DNA of 64,000 nt from Allomesorhizobium camelthorni. Lineage in GTDB: Bacteria; Pseudomonadota; Alphaproteobacteria; Rhizobiales; Rhizobiaceae. The notes beneath the pieces were generated by a model. That model was not told the origin of the DNA and searched no databases. It saw only the letters and a program-made list of their open reading frames with translations. Where the stretch lies: NCBI RefSeq assembly GCF_011045125.1, contig NZ_JAAKZF010000017.1:32014-96013 (forward strand). The letters run 5' to 3'. Of the stretch, positions 18,205-28,005 are shown one piece after another (position 1 is the stretch's first letter; each line of letters starts with the position of its first letter). A program made the position numbers and the translations under genes.

Positions 18205-18582
18205 ATGCTCGACCACGTCTCGATCGGCGTTCGCGACATCGCCGCGACAAAACGCTTCTACGACGCCGCGCTCGCACCGCTCGGCTATTCCTGCCTCAGC
18301 GCTTCCGATGGCTCGCTCGGCTATGGCAAAGACGCCGTCGGTTTCTGGATCAGCCGCGTTGAAACTCCAGTCCCAGACGATGCCGGCTCCGGCCTGCATT
18401 TCTGCTTCGCCGCGCCATCCCGCCAAGGCGTCGACAGCTTCCATAGCGCCGCACTCGCCACCAGCGGCCGCGACAATGGCCGACCCGGCCTGCGGACCGA
18501 CTATGGCGAAGGCTACTACGCGGCTTACGTCGCCGATCCCGACGGCTATCGGCTGGAGGCCTATTGTGACAAAACCGGGTAA
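18205..18582 (+). CDS. VOC-family (glyoxalase-like) protein
   Basis: From ATG at 18205, preceded by ATGGAGAAA (GGAG ribosome binding site), the protein is 125 residues and starts MLDHVSIGVRDIAATKRFYD, the first beta-alpha-beta module of the vicinal oxygen chelate fold. The second module contains GLHFCFAAPSRQGVDSFH and ends YYAAYVADPDGYRLEAYCDK. Potential metal ligands are His4, His in LHF and Glu in RLEAYC. Members act as dioxygenases, lyases, or antibiotic-binding or resistance proteins, and the substrate here cannot be told. It is co-directional with the lipocalin-like gene, and both probably answer to the AraC regulator. Confidence 0.85.
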   Translation: MLDHVSIGVRDIAATKRFYDAALAPLGYSCLSASDGSLGYGKDAVGFWISRVETPVPDDAGSGLHFCFAAPSRQGVDSFHSAALATSGRDNGRPGLRTDYGEGYYAAYVADPDGYRLEAYCDKTG

Positions 18583-18665
18583 CCGGTCTGTCACCGATTG
18601 CTTCACTTGACGCTGATTGGCATCTATGACTGCGCGGGACGATCCGACAGATCGGGGGGCGCGCG

Positions 18666-19699
18666 GTGTTTCAATCGGTACTATTACGCTGGCATTGGCG
18701 GCCGGAAGCCTTCGCGGCCTACGTCGCGAGAGCGGGTGAAGGTCGCAACAGCGCACGGCGAATTGCCGTGGGTTTTATCCTGATTGTGCTGTTCCACATC
18801 GCATTTGCAGTGGCGGCGTTTGTCGTCGATCCCCTCATTCTGAAGGGTTATGATGCACTCCTCGGAATTGATCGCCCATTGACGCTCTATTTTGACACCG
18901 TGGATGAGTTTTTTGTCACACGGTTCGGCCTGGCGCTGCTTCTCGGTGCGATTGGTTGCATGTGGCTTGGCGCCTGGTTTGTGGTCCGTATTGTACACAC
19001 AAAAGGAAATTATCCAGCGTCATGGGAGCGACAGCTCGGCTTTCATGGCGGGATTTCGCGGCTAGCTTCGCCGTGTGGTTCGTGGTCGGCGCAATTTCGT
19101 CGGCGGCCTTTTTCGCGATGGACGCGACTGCCGCACGAAGCGAAACGGCATTGCTGGATTGGGGCCTGGCGCTTCTGCCTCTCTCGCTGTTCATCCTGTT
19201 CCAGAGCTCAGCGGAGGAACTCGTATTTCGAGGCTATCTCCAGCAGTCTCTTGCGCACCGGTTTCCTCACTGGTGCGTCTGGGCGGCTTTGCCCGCCATC
19301 GTTTTCACATTGCTGCATTGGGATTCCGACGCCCTGCCTTGGATGAATGCCGCCTATCTGGCCAGTATCCTTGTTTTTTCCGTTGCCATGACGATCCTGG
19401 TCTACGCAACCGGTAGTCTTGCAGCCGCCTTCGGCGCGCATTTCGCAAACAACATAATTGCCTTGTTGTTGTTTGGCGCGGATAGCGATTGTCGGTCGGC
19501 AGCCCTTTTCGTCGGCATGCCGATGCAGGATCCGTCCTGGACGCTCATCGAAGCCGCCTTGCTGGTGATTTTGTCGATCGCCCTTACCGCGATCCCGCTG
19601 GCTTTTTCCCTTCATCCACGGTCTCCTTTCAAGCTAAGGGGTACGCAAGACCGCCTGCACTCCGACGCGCTTGTTCAATTAGGGTCACCGGCGGCGTGA
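18666..19699 (+). pseudogene. CPBP-family intramembrane metalloprotease, broken by a 2-nt frameshift
   Basis: A GTG-initiated frame (18666) gives a multi-helix N-terminus ending GAWFVVRIVH. The homologous continuation KRKLSSVMGATARLSWRDFA lies in the next frame, with the junction in the dinucleotide run GTACACACA at 18993-19001. One AC unit too many (or too few) explains the break. The second part keeps the CPBP active-site motifs EELVFR (EExxxR, about 19217-19234), HWDSDA and HFANNI, so the catalytic domain is intact apart from the frame. The family comprises CAAX-protease/bacteriocin-processing-like membrane peptidases. An in-frame ATG at 18956 or 19022 could express the C-terminal part alone. 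A sequencing error is possible. Confidence 0.7.
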
Positions 19700-19740
19700 A
19701 GTGATCTGTCACCCGATCGAGTGCCGAAGGGGGCCGCCTC

Positions 19741-20370
19741 ATGCCGAGTTACGACAGCGTCTTCAACGCCTTCGTCACGCTTCTGGTGACCATCGATCCG
19801 CCGGGCCTGGCGCCGCTCTTCCTCGCCGTCACGCGCGGCATGAACCGCGACGAGCGCCGGCAGGTCTCGATCCGCGCCTCGATCATCGGTTTTTCGGTGA
19901 TCGCGCTGTTTGCGCTGGCTGGCGCGCTGATCCTGTCGGTGCTCGGCATCACCCTGCCCGCCTTCCGGGTGGCGGGCGGCCTTCTCCTGTTCTTCATCGC
20001 CTTCGAGATGGTTTTCGAAAAGCGCCAGGACCGTAAGGAGAAGATCTCCGATATGGCTGTCACCAAGGACATGATCCACGACATCGCCGCCTTCCCGCTG
20101 GCGATACCGCTGATCGCCGGCCCCGGCGCGATTTCGGCAACGGTGCTGCTTTCGGGTTCGTTCCAGGGTTTTGCCGCCCAGGCGGCGCTGGTCGGCATCA
20201 TCGCGGTATGCCTGCTTTTGACCTATCTGGTCTTCATTCTCGCCGAACGCATCGACCGGCTCCTCGGCCAGATCGGCCGCTCGATCCTGACCCGACTGCT
20301 CGGCGTGATCCTCGCGGCGCTTGCCGTCCAGTTCGTCGCCGATGGCATCAGGGAACTGATGGCGGTCTGA
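19741..20370 (+). CDS. MarC-family integral membrane protein
   Basis: The 209-residue product has six predicted membrane helices and the family pattern SVFNAFVTLLVTIDPPGLAPLFLAVTRGM at the N-terminus, AFRVAGGLLLFFIAFEMVF in the middle and AFPLAIPLIAGPGAISATVLL after a cytoplasmic loop. That Pro- and Gly-rich repeat is diagnostic of MarC/UPF0056. The family was once tied to multiple antibiotic resistance, but this was not upheld and its transport role is unclear. It is a single gene between the broken CPBP gene and the cyclase gene. Confidence 0.9.
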   Translation: MPSYDSVFNAFVTLLVTIDPPGLAPLFLAVTRGMNRDERRQVSIRASIIGFSVIALFALAGALILSVLGITLPAFRVAGGLLLFFIAFEMVFEKRQDRKEKISDMAVTKDMIHDIAAFPLAIPLIAGPGAISATVLLSGSFQGFAAQAALVGIIAVCLLLTYLVFILAERIDRLLGQIGRSILTRLLGVILAALAVQFVADGIRELMAV

Positions 20371-20440
20371 CGAGAAGGCGCTCTTCCGCCCTTGCCTGCC
20401 GTGCTCTATTATCAATCGATCCTGCCCTGAGGGGACCTTC

Positions 20441-22180
20441 ATGGAGCGGAAGCTCGCGGCGATTCTCGCTGCCGACGTTGTCGGCTACTCGGCTCTTATG
20501 GAGCGCGACGAGGCGGGAACGTTCGACCGACTGAAAGCCGGCCGCAAGGAGCTGTTCGAACCCGAAATCGAAAAGCGCCACGGCCGCATCTTCAAGCTCA
20601 TGGGCGACGGATTGCTCGCCGAATTCGGCAGCGTCGTGAATGCGGTGGAATGCGCCGTGTCGCTGCAGCGCGGTCTGGCGGAACGCAACGCCAGTGTTGC
20701 GGAAGACAAGCGCATTGAGGTTCGGATAGGCGTCAATCTCGGCGAGGTCATTATCGAGGGCGAGGACTGCTACGGCGAAGGCGTCAACGTCGCCGCGCGG
20801 CTCGAGCAACTCGCCGAACCCGGCGGCATATGCGTCTCCGGCAAGGTGGCGCGGGAAGTCGAGAAAAAGCTCGCCTTCGGATTCGAATCCATGGGCGAGC
20901 AGCAGGTCAAGAATATAGCCGAGCCGGTGCCCGCCTATCGCGTCGTCATCGGCGGTGCAGCCCCGCCGATGCTGGCCAAACCGCTTGCGCTGCCCACCAA
21001 ACCGTCGGTCGCGGTGCTGCCTTTCACCAATATGAGCGGCGACCCGGAGCAGGAGTATTTCGCCGACGGACTGGTCGAAGACCTGATCACCAGCCTGTCC
21101 AAGATGCCCGGCATTTTCGTGATCGCCCGCAATTCCACCTTCGCCTACAAGGGAAAAGTGGCGGACATCCGTCAGGTCGCGAAGGAACTGGGGGTACGCT
21201 ACGTCCTGGAAGGGAGCGTCCGCAAGGCCGCGAACCGTCTGCGCATCACCGGCCAGCTCGTCGAGGGAACGGACGCAACCCATGTCTGGGCCGACAAGTT
21301 CGAGGGCGCAATCGAAGACATCTTCGATCTGCAGGATCGGCTGACGGAGAGCATCGTCGGTGCGATCGAACCATCGATCCGGCGCGCCGAGATAGAGCGC
21401 GCGCGCCGCAAGCGCCCCGACAGCCTGGACGCCTACGATCTCTATCTACGAGCTATGCCGTATGCTCATGCAAACACGCCGGCCAACACGAACGAAGCGC
21501 TACGCCTGCTCAACGAAGCTTTGCTGCTCGACCCGAACTACGCGGTCGCGCACGGATACTTGGCGTGGAGTTACGAGCAGCGCTTCCTCCGCGGCGGTTT
21601 CCATCCGGACGACAGGGCGGCCGCGCTGCGACATGCCAACATCGCGCTGAGCATCGGCACTGATGATCCGCAGGCGCTGTGCATCGGAGCGTTCGTCTAC
21701 GCAAATATCAGTCACGACTACGAAAACGCCATCGGCGCGCTCGACCGGGGGCTGAAAATGAACCCCAATTCGGCACTGGGTTTCGGCTTCAGCGCGCTGG
21801 TGCACATGTTTTGCGGACGCTACGAGCGGTCGACCGATGACGCTCAGAAGGCGTTGCGGCTCAGCCCGTTCGATCCGTTGAATTATCACCCTTATCTGGC
21901 GCTGGCCTGGGTCTCTCTGTTCACCCGCCGCTTCGAGGAAGCCGCTGGCTATGCCACGCTGGCAATCCAGTCCAATCCCGGCTTCAGCATACTCCACGCG
22001 ACCTTGGTGGCCAGCCACGCGAGTCTCGACCGTCTCGATGCGGCGCGCGTCGCAGCCGCGCGCCTTCTGGAAATCGCCCCCGGATGGACGATCAGCGGTT
22101 TCGTGAAGATGGATCTCGTGCGCCCGCATTTGATGGATGAGTTCGCCGACGCGTTGCGGAAGGCAGGATTACCCGACTGA
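20441..22180 (+). CDS. Class III adenylate/guanylate cyclase with TolB-like and TPR regions
   Basis: The 579-residue protein begins with a class III cyclase domain (residues about 1-165): AAILAADVVGYSALM and FKLMGDGLLAEF hold the two metal-binding aspartates, and GEGVNVAARLEQLAEPGG holds the Asn/Arg transition-state residues. Residues about 185-320 form the COG5616/TolB-N-like segment (SVAVLPFTNMSGDPEQEYFADGLVEDLI). The rest is a run of TPR-like helices ending near residue 570. No membrane helix is evident, so it is likely cytosolic. Rhizobial genomes carry many such cyclases of mostly unknown signals. The start is preceded by GAGGGGAC, a good ribosome binding site. Confidence 0.88.
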   Translation: MERKLAAILAADVVGYSALMERDEAGTFDRLKAGRKELFEPEIEKRHGRIFKLMGDGLLAEFGSVVNAVECAVSLQRGLAERNASVAEDKRIEVRIGVNLGEVIIEGEDCYGEGVNVAARLEQLAEPGGICVSGKVAREVEKKLAFGFESMGEQQVKNIAEPVPAYRVVIGGAAPPMLAKPLALPTKPSVAVLPFTNMSGDPEQEYFADGLVEDLITSLSKMPGIFVIARNSTFAYKGKVADIRQVAKELGVRYVLEGSVRKAANRLRITGQLVEGTDATHVWADKFEGAIEDIFDLQDRLTESIVGAIEPSIRRAEIERARRKRPDSLDAYDLYLRAMPYAHANTPANTNEALRLLNEALLLDPNYAVAHGYLAWSYEQRFLRGGFHPDDRAAALRHANIALSIGTDDPQALCIGAFVYANISHDYENAIGALDRGLKMNPNSALGFGFSALVHMFCGRYERSTDDAQKALRLSPFDPLNYHPYLALAWVSLFTRRFEEAAGYATLAIQSNPGFSILHATLVASHASLDRLDAARVAAARLLEIAPGWTISGFVKMDLVRPHLMDEFADALRKAGLPD

Positions 22181-22568
22181 ATTTTCCAGGAGTGTTCCGC
22201 CCATAGCTCGACGAAGAACATATTTGCCGCGCTCCGCCTGGTTGTCCGCGTCGGGCGAAAATGAAAGCCGGCAATTGCCGTCAGGGCGCTTGCCTTGACA
22301 TCCCGCGCTGGGTCGCGGACAATCCCATTCATGTTCCGTGCCGCCAAAATCGCGAGCGATTTTCCCTTCCGGGTTTGTCCCATCGCGGGTTCTTAACCCC
22401 CGGCTCGGCCTTTTGCGCCCCCGAGCCGCGGGGGAAGGCACACCACCGGACCCATGACGTTTAGGCCCTGACCGGGTCCGTCGGGCTGTGGCGCATTTCA
22501 CACCCAATTGCCCAGAGAACAAGGGCTGGACGATCCCAAGGATCGCCGAAAGAACGACAGGTATTGAA
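22181..22568. other. Gene-free spacer with two strong stem-loops
   Basis: No supported reading frame is present. A hairpin at 22397-22434 pairs CCCCCGGCTCGG with CCGAGCC-GC-GGGGG around an 11-nt loop. A second at 22447-22480 pairs CGGACCC with GGGTCCG. Neither has a T-tract. They could be the 5' leader of the rnk-like gene or a small RNA. This is inference only. Confidence 0.4.
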
Positions 22569-23009
22569 ATGCCGAGAACTGCCAAAGCCGGCCGCAAGCC
22601 GGTCATCACCGTGGCAAGGTCGGAACACGACCGGCTCCTGGTCTTCGCCAACACCATCGCCGCACAAAATCCGGATTCGTCGGAGGAGCTGCTGGCGGAA
22701 CTGGAGCGCGCCCGCGTGGTGAATGACGACCGGGTGCCGGACGACGTGGTACGCATGGGTTCAAGTGTGAAATTTGAACCCGACACCGGTGAAACGCGCA
22801 CCGTCACGCTGGTCTATCCCGGCGAGGCCGACATTTCGGTCGGCAAGGTTTCGGTGCTGACGCCGATCGGCACGGCGCTGCTCGGCCTTGCGCCGGGCCA
22901 ATCGATCGGCTGGACCGCACGCGACGGGCGCCGGCATGAACTTCACATTCTCAGCGTCGATGCCCCGCCGGCCGAAAGTCAGCAACAAGGCTCCGGCGAG
23001 GCGGCATGA
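22569..23009 (+). CDS. Rnk-type nucleoside diphosphate kinase regulator (GreA/GreB C-terminal domain)
   Basis: From ATG at 22569 the protein has 146 residues. After a basic N-terminus (MPRTAKAGRKPVITVARSEH) comes a short helical part and then the FKBP-like C-terminal domain shared by GreA, GreB and Rnk: VRMGSSVKFEPDTGETRTVTLVYPGEAD, ISVLTPIGTALLGLAPGQSIGW and HELHILSV. Such proteins bind RNA polymerase near the secondary channel and were first described as regulators of nucleoside diphosphate kinase. The coiled-coil is short, as in Rnk rather than Gre factors. It is convergent with ssb, and no operon partner is visible. Confidence 0.85.
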   Translation: MPRTAKAGRKPVITVARSEHDRLLVFANTIAAQNPDSSEELLAELERARVVNDDRVPDDVVRMGSSVKFEPDTGETRTVTLVYPGEADISVGKVSVLTPIGTALLGLAPGQSIGWTARDGRRHELHILSVDAPPAESQQQGSGEAA

Positions 23010-23257
23010 CCAGCATGCACCGTCCTCCCGGCCGGCAAGGCCTTCCCGATCAGAGGCCCAGAATCCTGACAGGCGCTTGACCCCTGCGCCGCGGCCGCCG
23101 CAATGGCAGGCCGGCGGGTCAGGGGTGCGTTTCTCGATCAGGCTTTCAGCCAATCGATACCGAGGGTTGCTGCGACTCCAGCGGGAGACCTGCCATGCCA
23201 CACATCCCATGCCTGCCAGCCGGCCACGTCGAAAGCGTAGCCGGCCGATTCAAATCC

Positions 23258-23758
23258 TCAGAATGGAATCTCGTCGTCGAGATCGCGAGACGATCCGCCG
23301 CCGCCGCCCCGGCTGCCGCCGCCGCGCGAAACGTCGGTCGGGCCGGACTGACCGAAATCGGAACCGCCGCCGCGTCCCTGGCCGACCTGACCGCCCTCGC
23401 CGCCTCCGCGTGCGTCGAGCATCTGGAGCTCGCCGCGGAATTTCTGCAGCACGATTTCCGTCGTGTAGCGGTCCTGGCCGCTCTGGTCCTGCCATTTGCG
23501 GGTCTGCAGCTGACCCTCGACGTAGACCTTCATGCCCTTCTTCAGATATTGCTCGGCGACCTTGGCGAGATTGTCATTGAAGATCACGACATTATGCCAC
23601 TCGGTCTTTTCCTTGCGCTCGCCGGAATTCTTGTCGCGCCAGCTTTCCGAGGTCGCGACACGGATGTTGACGACCGGGTCGCCCGAGTTCAGCCGCCGGA
23701 TTTCCGGGTCTGCGCCAAGATTACCAACCAGAATGACTTTATTGACGCTACCCGCCAT
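23258..23758 (-). CDS. ssb: Single-stranded DNA-binding protein
   Basis: The 166-residue protein has an N-terminal OB fold ([67 protein letters not shown]), then a Gly-rich flexible linker (residues about 115-155). It ends in the acidic tip DLDDEIPF, which recruits partner proteins. It forms tetramers on single-stranded DNA in replication and repair. A perfect LexA-type GTTC-N7-GTTC box lies 110 nt upstream (23869-23883), so SOS control is likely. The start at 23758 fits the family [15 protein letters not shown]. Confidence 0.96.
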   Translation of the reverse strand: MAGSVNKVILVGNLGADPEIRRLNSGDPVVNIRVATSESWRDKNSGERKEKTEWHNVVIFNDNLAKVAEQYLKKGMKVYVEGQLQTRKWQDQSGQDRYTTEIVLQKFRGELQMLDARGGGEGGQVGQGRGGGSDFGQSGPTDVSRGGGSRGGGGGSSRDLDDEIPF

Positions 23759-23868
23759 GACACCGCTCCGCGCTCATCCGAAACCAAAACAGGCCGCACT
23801 CTAGCCGATCGACGCCCGCACATGCGCCGCCCGCACCCCAAAAAGGCCTGCTGTCCACAAATAGTTTT

Positions 23869-23883
23869 GTTCGCTCTTTGTTC
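23869..23883. promoter_or_regulatory. LexA (SOS) box, alphaproteobacterial type
   Basis: The sequence GTTC-GCTCTTT-GTTC matches exactly the direct-repeat GTTC-N7-GTTC operator of alphaproteobacterial LexA. It lies 110 nt upstream of ssb and 136 nt upstream of the small secreted-protein gene at 24019, so it could serve either direction. ssb is the more likely target. Confidence 0.75.
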
Positions 23884-24018
23884 CTAGCATGCCGTCATGT
23901 GCCGCGCAAGTGCAAAGCCGGCTCGAAGAACGTTCGTCATTCCACGCCGCCTTTCCGGAAATCTGTTCATCGCCATAGCGCATTTGGCGTTTGTCGGCCG
24001 CACCACTATGATACCGGA

Positions 24019-24300
24019 ATGAGCCATCGGAATCCGCAACGAAGCAGTTACGCCTTGGCGATCGCGACCGTCTTGCTTTCGGCCGCCATCCCCGCGCTCC
24101 AGGCGGAGGAAGGCCCCGGCCTCCCTGGCGTCGACCGCAAGGTCGCGGACCAGGCCCGCATCAGGCCCCTCGGCGAGCCTGTTGCCGACACGCCGCAAGC
24201 CGACGCCAACGGCTTTGTCCGCATCGGCGACTGGGACGTGAAAATATCCGGCAGCGTCACCATCGATATCGGGACATTTGCGCCGCGCACGGGCCGATAG
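24019..24300 (+). CDS. Small secreted protein of unknown function
   Basis: From ATG at 24019 the product has 93 residues with a signal-peptide-like start (SYALAIATVLLSAAIPALQAEE) and a mature part ending in beta-rich RIGDWDVKISGSVTIDIGTF. That segment resembles the start of an outer-membrane porin-like strand, and I do not recognise a family. A bidirectional terminator follows at 24342-24374. The ribosome binding site is weak, so the start is less certain than the frame. Confidence 0.6.
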   Translation: MSHRNPQRSSYALAIATVLLSAAIPALQAEEGPGLPGVDRKVADQARIRPLGEPVADTPQADANGFVRIGDWDVKISGSVTIDIGTFAPRTGR

Positions 24301-24341
24301 TTTCCTCGAACCCACAACGCTCCGGCAGCCAACAAAAATTC

Positions 24342-24374
24342 GGCCCTGCCGCTTCGTCGGAAGCTCGCAGGGCC
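24342..24374. terminator. Rho-independent terminator after the small secreted-protein gene
   Basis: GGCCCTGC (24342-24349) pairs with GCAGGGCC (24367-24374), followed by ATTTTTGGG. AAAAATT precedes the stem, so it could work in both directions. The loop is long at 17 nt. Confidence 0.7.
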
Positions 24375-24512
24375 ATTTTTGGGTCTTAGCCCAATTCTAC
24401 TGGTCGTCCTGACCAGTTTTGATTTCGGATGCAACGCGGCGATCAGCCGACGATCCGACTGGTAGTCTCTGATTGTGAAGGGATCAGCGGGTCAAAGTCT
24501 GCCGAGCGAACT

Positions 24513-24651
24513 CAGGCACTTTTGCCTGCTGCGGCTCCACACCTTAGTGGAGCCTTTCGGAATTGTCCGGTGGAGTCATGCCTCACTCCTATATCCGTTT
24601 ATCCTGTGCCTGCCGGCGCGCCTATCCGCTTGTCTGCGGCGTCTCGCAGAC
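24513..24651. ncRNA. Candidate structured RNA (three perfect stem-loops)
   Basis: Within 140 nt there are three uninterrupted stems: CAGGCA/TGCCTG with a 4-nt loop (24513-24528), GGCTCCAC/GTGGAGCC with a 6-nt loop (24533-24554), and GTCTGCG/CGCAGAC with a 6-nt loop (24632-24651). No protein frame explains them. The strand is undetermined, though TTTC after the second stem favours plus. Not matched to a known RNA family from memory (not tmRNA, RNase P or SRP RNA signatures). Confidence 0.3.
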
Positions 24652-24814
24652 GGGCCGACTGCCAGCGAAGAGCATCTCGAAGACGCTCGGCTCCGACTGA
24701 CGGATTGCATCGTGCACCGCTCATTCCGCTGCGTCAACCCGCGCAATAGCCGGTTACAAAAAATGTGATCGCCGGTTTCGCCGTGCGCCGCTGCGGGAAC
24801 TTTGTCAGGAGCCT

Positions 24815-24829
24815 GTTTCCCGTTTGTTC
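24815..24829. promoter_or_regulatory. Probable LexA box upstream of uvrA
   Basis: GTTT-CCCGTTT-GTTC differs by one base from the GTTC-N7-GTTC LexA operator and lies about 150 nt upstream of uvrA, a classic SOS gene. The imperfect first half-site lowers confidence. Confidence 0.5.
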
Positions 24830-24979
24830 TTTTCGCTTGCCCCACCCCGGCAAAGGCGGCTAAACCTCCTGACACGAGGGAACTGGCTGCCCTCGAATGA
24901 GCGGCAGGAATACCTACATGACGGGATGGCCGGACAACCAGCCACTCCGAAACATTTTTGATTGAGGCGGCGGACCGGC

Positions 24980-27904
24980 ATGGCCGATCACAAATATCTT
25001 TCCGTTCGCGGCGCGCGCGAACACAATCTGAAGAATATCGATCTCGACCTGCCGCGCGACTCGCTGATCGTGATGACCGGCCTGTCGGGCTCGGGCAAGT
25101 CCTCGCTCGCCTTCGACACGATCTATGCCGAGGGCCAGCGCCGCTATGTCGAGAGCCTCTCGGCCTATGCGCGCCAGTTCCTGGAGATGATGCAGAAGCC
25201 CGATGTCGACCAGATCGACGGCCTGTCACCCGCGATCTCGATCGAGCAGAAGACCACGTCGCGCAATCCGCGTTCGACCGTCGGCACGGTCACCGAAATA
25301 TACGACTACATGCGCCTGCTCTTCGCGCGCGTCGGCATTCCCTATTCGCCGGCCACCGGCCTGCCGATCGAGAGCCAGACGGTCAGCCAGATGGTGGATC
25401 GGGTGCTGGCGCTGGAGGAAGGCACGCGGCTCTATATCATGGCGCCGATCGTGCGCGGCCGCAAAGGCGAGTACCGCAAGGAATTCGCCGAACTGCAGAA
25501 GAAGGGCTTTCAGCGCGTCAAGATCGACGGCCAGTTCTACGAGATTGCCGACGCGCCGGCGCTCGACAAGAAGTACAAGCACGACATCGATGTGGTGGTC
25601 GACCGCATCGTGGTGCGCGGCGACCTCGCCACGCGGCTTGCGGATTCCATCGAGACCGCGTTGAAGCTGGCCGAAGGGCTTTGCGTGGCCGAATTCGCCG
25701 ACCGGCCGCTGCCGGCGTCGGAAACGGCGGAGGATTCCGCCAACAAGTCGAAGAACGACACGCATGAGCGTCTCCTGTTCTCCGAAAAATTCGCCTGCCC
25801 GGTTTCCGGCTTCACCATTCCCGAGATCGAGCCGCGGCTGTTTTCGTTCAACAATCCGTTCGGCGCCTGCCCGGCCTGCGACGGGCTCGGCAGCCAGCGC
25901 GCCATCGACGCGAGCCTCGTCGTTCCCGACGAGAACGTCACGCTGCGCGACGGCGCGGTCAGCCCGTGGGCGAAGTCTACCTCGCCCTATTATTCGCAGA
26001 CGCTGGACGCGCTGGGCAAGGTCTACGGCTTCAAGCTCGGCGACAAGTTCAAGGATCTGACCGACGAGGCGAAGGACGCGGTGCTGAACGGCACCGGCGA
26101 GCGCCAGATCACCTTCAACTATGATGACGGCCTGCGCTCCTACAAGACGACGAAGACCTTCGAGGGCGTCATCCCCAATCTCGAGCGCCGTTGGAAGGAA
26201 ACCGAATCCGCCTGGATGCGTGAGGAGATCGAGCGCTTCATGTCGGCCAGCCCCTGCCCGGCTTGCAACGGCTACCGCCTGAAGCCCGAGACGCTGGCGG
26301 TGAAGATCGCCGGCCTGCACATCGGCCAAGTCTCGGAAATGTCGATCCGCAAGGCCAATCAATGGTTCGCGGAACTGCCCGCGGCGCTCAACGCTAAGCA
26401 GAACGAGATCGCCGTGCGCGTGCTCAAGGAGATCCGCGAGCGCCTGCGCTTCCTCAACGATGTCGGCCTCGACTATCTCACAATGTCGCGCAATTCCGGC
26501 TCGCTGTCGGGCGGCGAGAGCCAGCGTATTCGCCTGGCATCGCAGATCGGTTCGGGCCTGACCGGCGTGCTCTACGTGCTCGACGAACCGTCGATCGGTC
26601 TGCACCAGCGCGACAACCAGCGCCTGCTCGATACGCTGAAGCATCTGCGCGACCTCGGCAACACCGTCATCGTGGTAGAGCACGACGAGGACGCGATCCT
26701 GACCGCCGACTACGTCGTCGATATAGGCCCGGCCGCCGGCATCCATGGCGGCGAGATCATTGCCCAGGGCACCCCGGCCGAGGTGATGTCCAACCCGAAC
26801 TCGATCACCGGCAGATATCTGACCGGCGAGCTGGAGATACCGACGCCGCCCACACGGCGCGAGCTGAAGAAGAACCGGCGCATAAAAATCGTCGGCGCGC
26901 GCGGCAACAATCTGAAGAACGTCACGGCCGAGATCCCGCTTGGCACCTTTACGGCCGTCACCGGCGTTTCGGGCGGCGGCAAGTCGACCTTTTTGATCGA
27001 GACGCTGTTCAAGGCGGCGTCGCGCCGCATCATGGGTTCGCGCGAGCACCCGGCCGACCACGACCGCATCGAGGGCCTCGAATTCCTCGACAAGGTCATC
27101 GACATCGACCAGTCGCCGATCGGGCGCACCCCTCGCTCAAACCCGGCGACCTACACCGGCGCCTTCACGCCGATACGGGACTGGTTCGCGGGCCTGCCGG
27201 AAGCCAAGGCGCGCGGCTACCAGCCCGGCCGCTTCTCCTTCAACGTCAAGGGCGGGCGCTGCGAGGCCTGCCAGGGCGACGGCCTGATCAAGATCGAGAT
27301 GCACTTCCTGCCTGACGTCTTCGTCACCTGCGACGTCTGCCACGGCAAGCGCTACAACCGCGAGACGCTCGACGTCACCTTCAAGGGCAAGTCGATCGCC
27401 GACGTTCTGGAAATGACGGTCGAGGAAGGCGTCGAGTTCTTCGCCGCAGTGCCCGGCGTGCGCGACAAGCTGGAGACGCTGGCCAAGGTCGGCCTCGGCT
27501 ACATCCATGTCGGCCAGCAGGCCAACACGCTGTCGGGCGGCGAGGCGCAGCGCATAAAGCTCGCCAAGGAATTGTCGCGAAAGGCGACCGGCAAGACGCT
27601 CTACATCCTCGACGAGCCGACGACAGGCTTGCATTTCCACGACGTGGCGAAACTTCTTGAAGTGCTGCACGAGCTTGTCGACCAGGGGAACACGGTGGTC
27701 GTCATCGAGCACAATCTGGAGGTGATCAAGACCTCCGACTGGGTGCTCGACCTCGGCCCCGAGGGCGGCGACGGCGGCGGCGAGCTGGTGGCGGCCGGCC
27801 GGCCGGAGGACATTGCCGAAGAGCCGCGTTCCTATACCGGCCATTTCCTTAAGGAGTTGTTGGCGCGCCGGCCGAAGTCGCGGGCGGCGGAGGCGGCGGA
27901 ATAA
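24980..27904 (+). CDS. uvrA: Excinuclease ABC subunit A
   Basis: The 974-residue protein carries the two ABC ATPase modules of UvrA. The first Walker A is [10 protein letters not shown] (about residues 33-42) and the second is GVSGGGKST. The signature motifs are [12 protein letters not shown] and [12 protein letters not shown]. Zinc-finger cysteines appear as [22 protein letters not shown] and [20 protein letters not shown]...[14 protein letters not shown]. UvrA2-UvrB scans DNA for bulky lesions in nucleotide excision repair. ATG at 24980 ([18 protein letters not shown]) matches the family N-terminus. A TTG six codons upstream is less likely. A LexA-like box lies 150 nt upstream. Confidence 0.97.
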   Translation: MADHKYLSVRGAREHNLKNIDLDLPRDSLIVMTGLSGSGKSSLAFDTIYAEGQRRYVESLSAYARQFLEMMQKPDVDQIDGLSPAISIEQKTTSRNPRSTVGTVTEIYDYMRLLFARVGIPYSPATGLPIESQTVSQMVDRVLALEEGTRLYIMAPIVRGRKGEYRKEFAELQKKGFQRVKIDGQFYEIADAPALDKKYKHDIDVVVDRIVVRGDLATRLADSIETALKLAEGLCVAEFADRPLPASETAEDSANKSKNDTHERLLFSEKFACPVSGFTIPEIEPRLFSFNNPFGACPACDGLGSQRAIDASLVVPDENVTLRDGAVSPWAKSTSPYYSQTLDALGKVYGFKLGDKFKDLTDEAKDAVLNGTGERQITFNYDDGLRSYKTTKTFEGVIPNLERRWKETESAWMREEIERFMSASPCPACNGYRLKPETLAVKIAGLHIGQVSEMSIRKANQWFAELPAALNAKQNEIAVRVLKEIRERLRFLNDVGLDYLTMSRNSGSLSGGESQRIRLASQIGSGLTGVLYVLDEPSIGLHQRDNQRLLDTLKHLRDLGNTVIVVEHDEDAILTADYVVDIGPAAGIHGGEIIAQGTPAEVMSNPNSITGRYLTGELEIPTPPTRRELKKNRRIKIVGARGNNLKNVTAEIPLGTFTAVTGVSGGGKSTFLIETLFKAASRRIMGSREHPADHDRIEGLEFLDKVIDIDQSPIGRTPRSNPATYTGAFTPIRDWFAGLPEAKARGYQPGRFSFNVKGGRCEACQGDGLIKIEMHFLPDVFVTCDVCHGKRYNRETLDVTFKGKSIADVLEMTVEEGVEFFAAVPGVRDKLETLAKVGLGYIHVGQQANTLSGGEAQRIKLAKELSRKATGKTLYILDEPTTGLHFHDVAKLLEVLHELVDQGNTVVVIEHNLEVIKTSDWVLDLGPEGGDGGGELVAAGRPEDIAEEPRSYTGHFLKELLARRPKSRAAEAAE

Positions 27905-28005
27905 GGCGGCCGGCGCGGGCGCGCCACCTGCGTCATCCAAATTGCGCGTTTTAATTGTGCATTTTCGCCTGCATACTCGCCGGTATCGCAGGCCGGAGGG
28001 ATCGA

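Larger units (their letters stand above)
24375..24979. other. Gene-free stretch upstream of uvrA, with structured segment and SOS-like box
   Basis: No frame of more than about 105 codons here looks like protein. The stretch holds the three stem-loops at 24513-24651 and a LexA-like box at 24815-24829, and otherwise ordinary spacer DNA. An origin as decayed coding DNA cannot be excluded. Confidence 0.45.

Noticed and set aside
24429..24768. Two short overlapping plus-strand frames in the pre-uvrA spacer as genes
   Set aside because: They overlap in different frames, show no domain or membrane pattern, and have no convincing ribosome binding site. The structured-RNA reading is preferred.
25226..27061. 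A minus-strand open frame of 611 codons inside uvrA
   Set aside because: Antisense shadow of the uvrA coding sequence, with no conserved motifs and no ribosome binding site.
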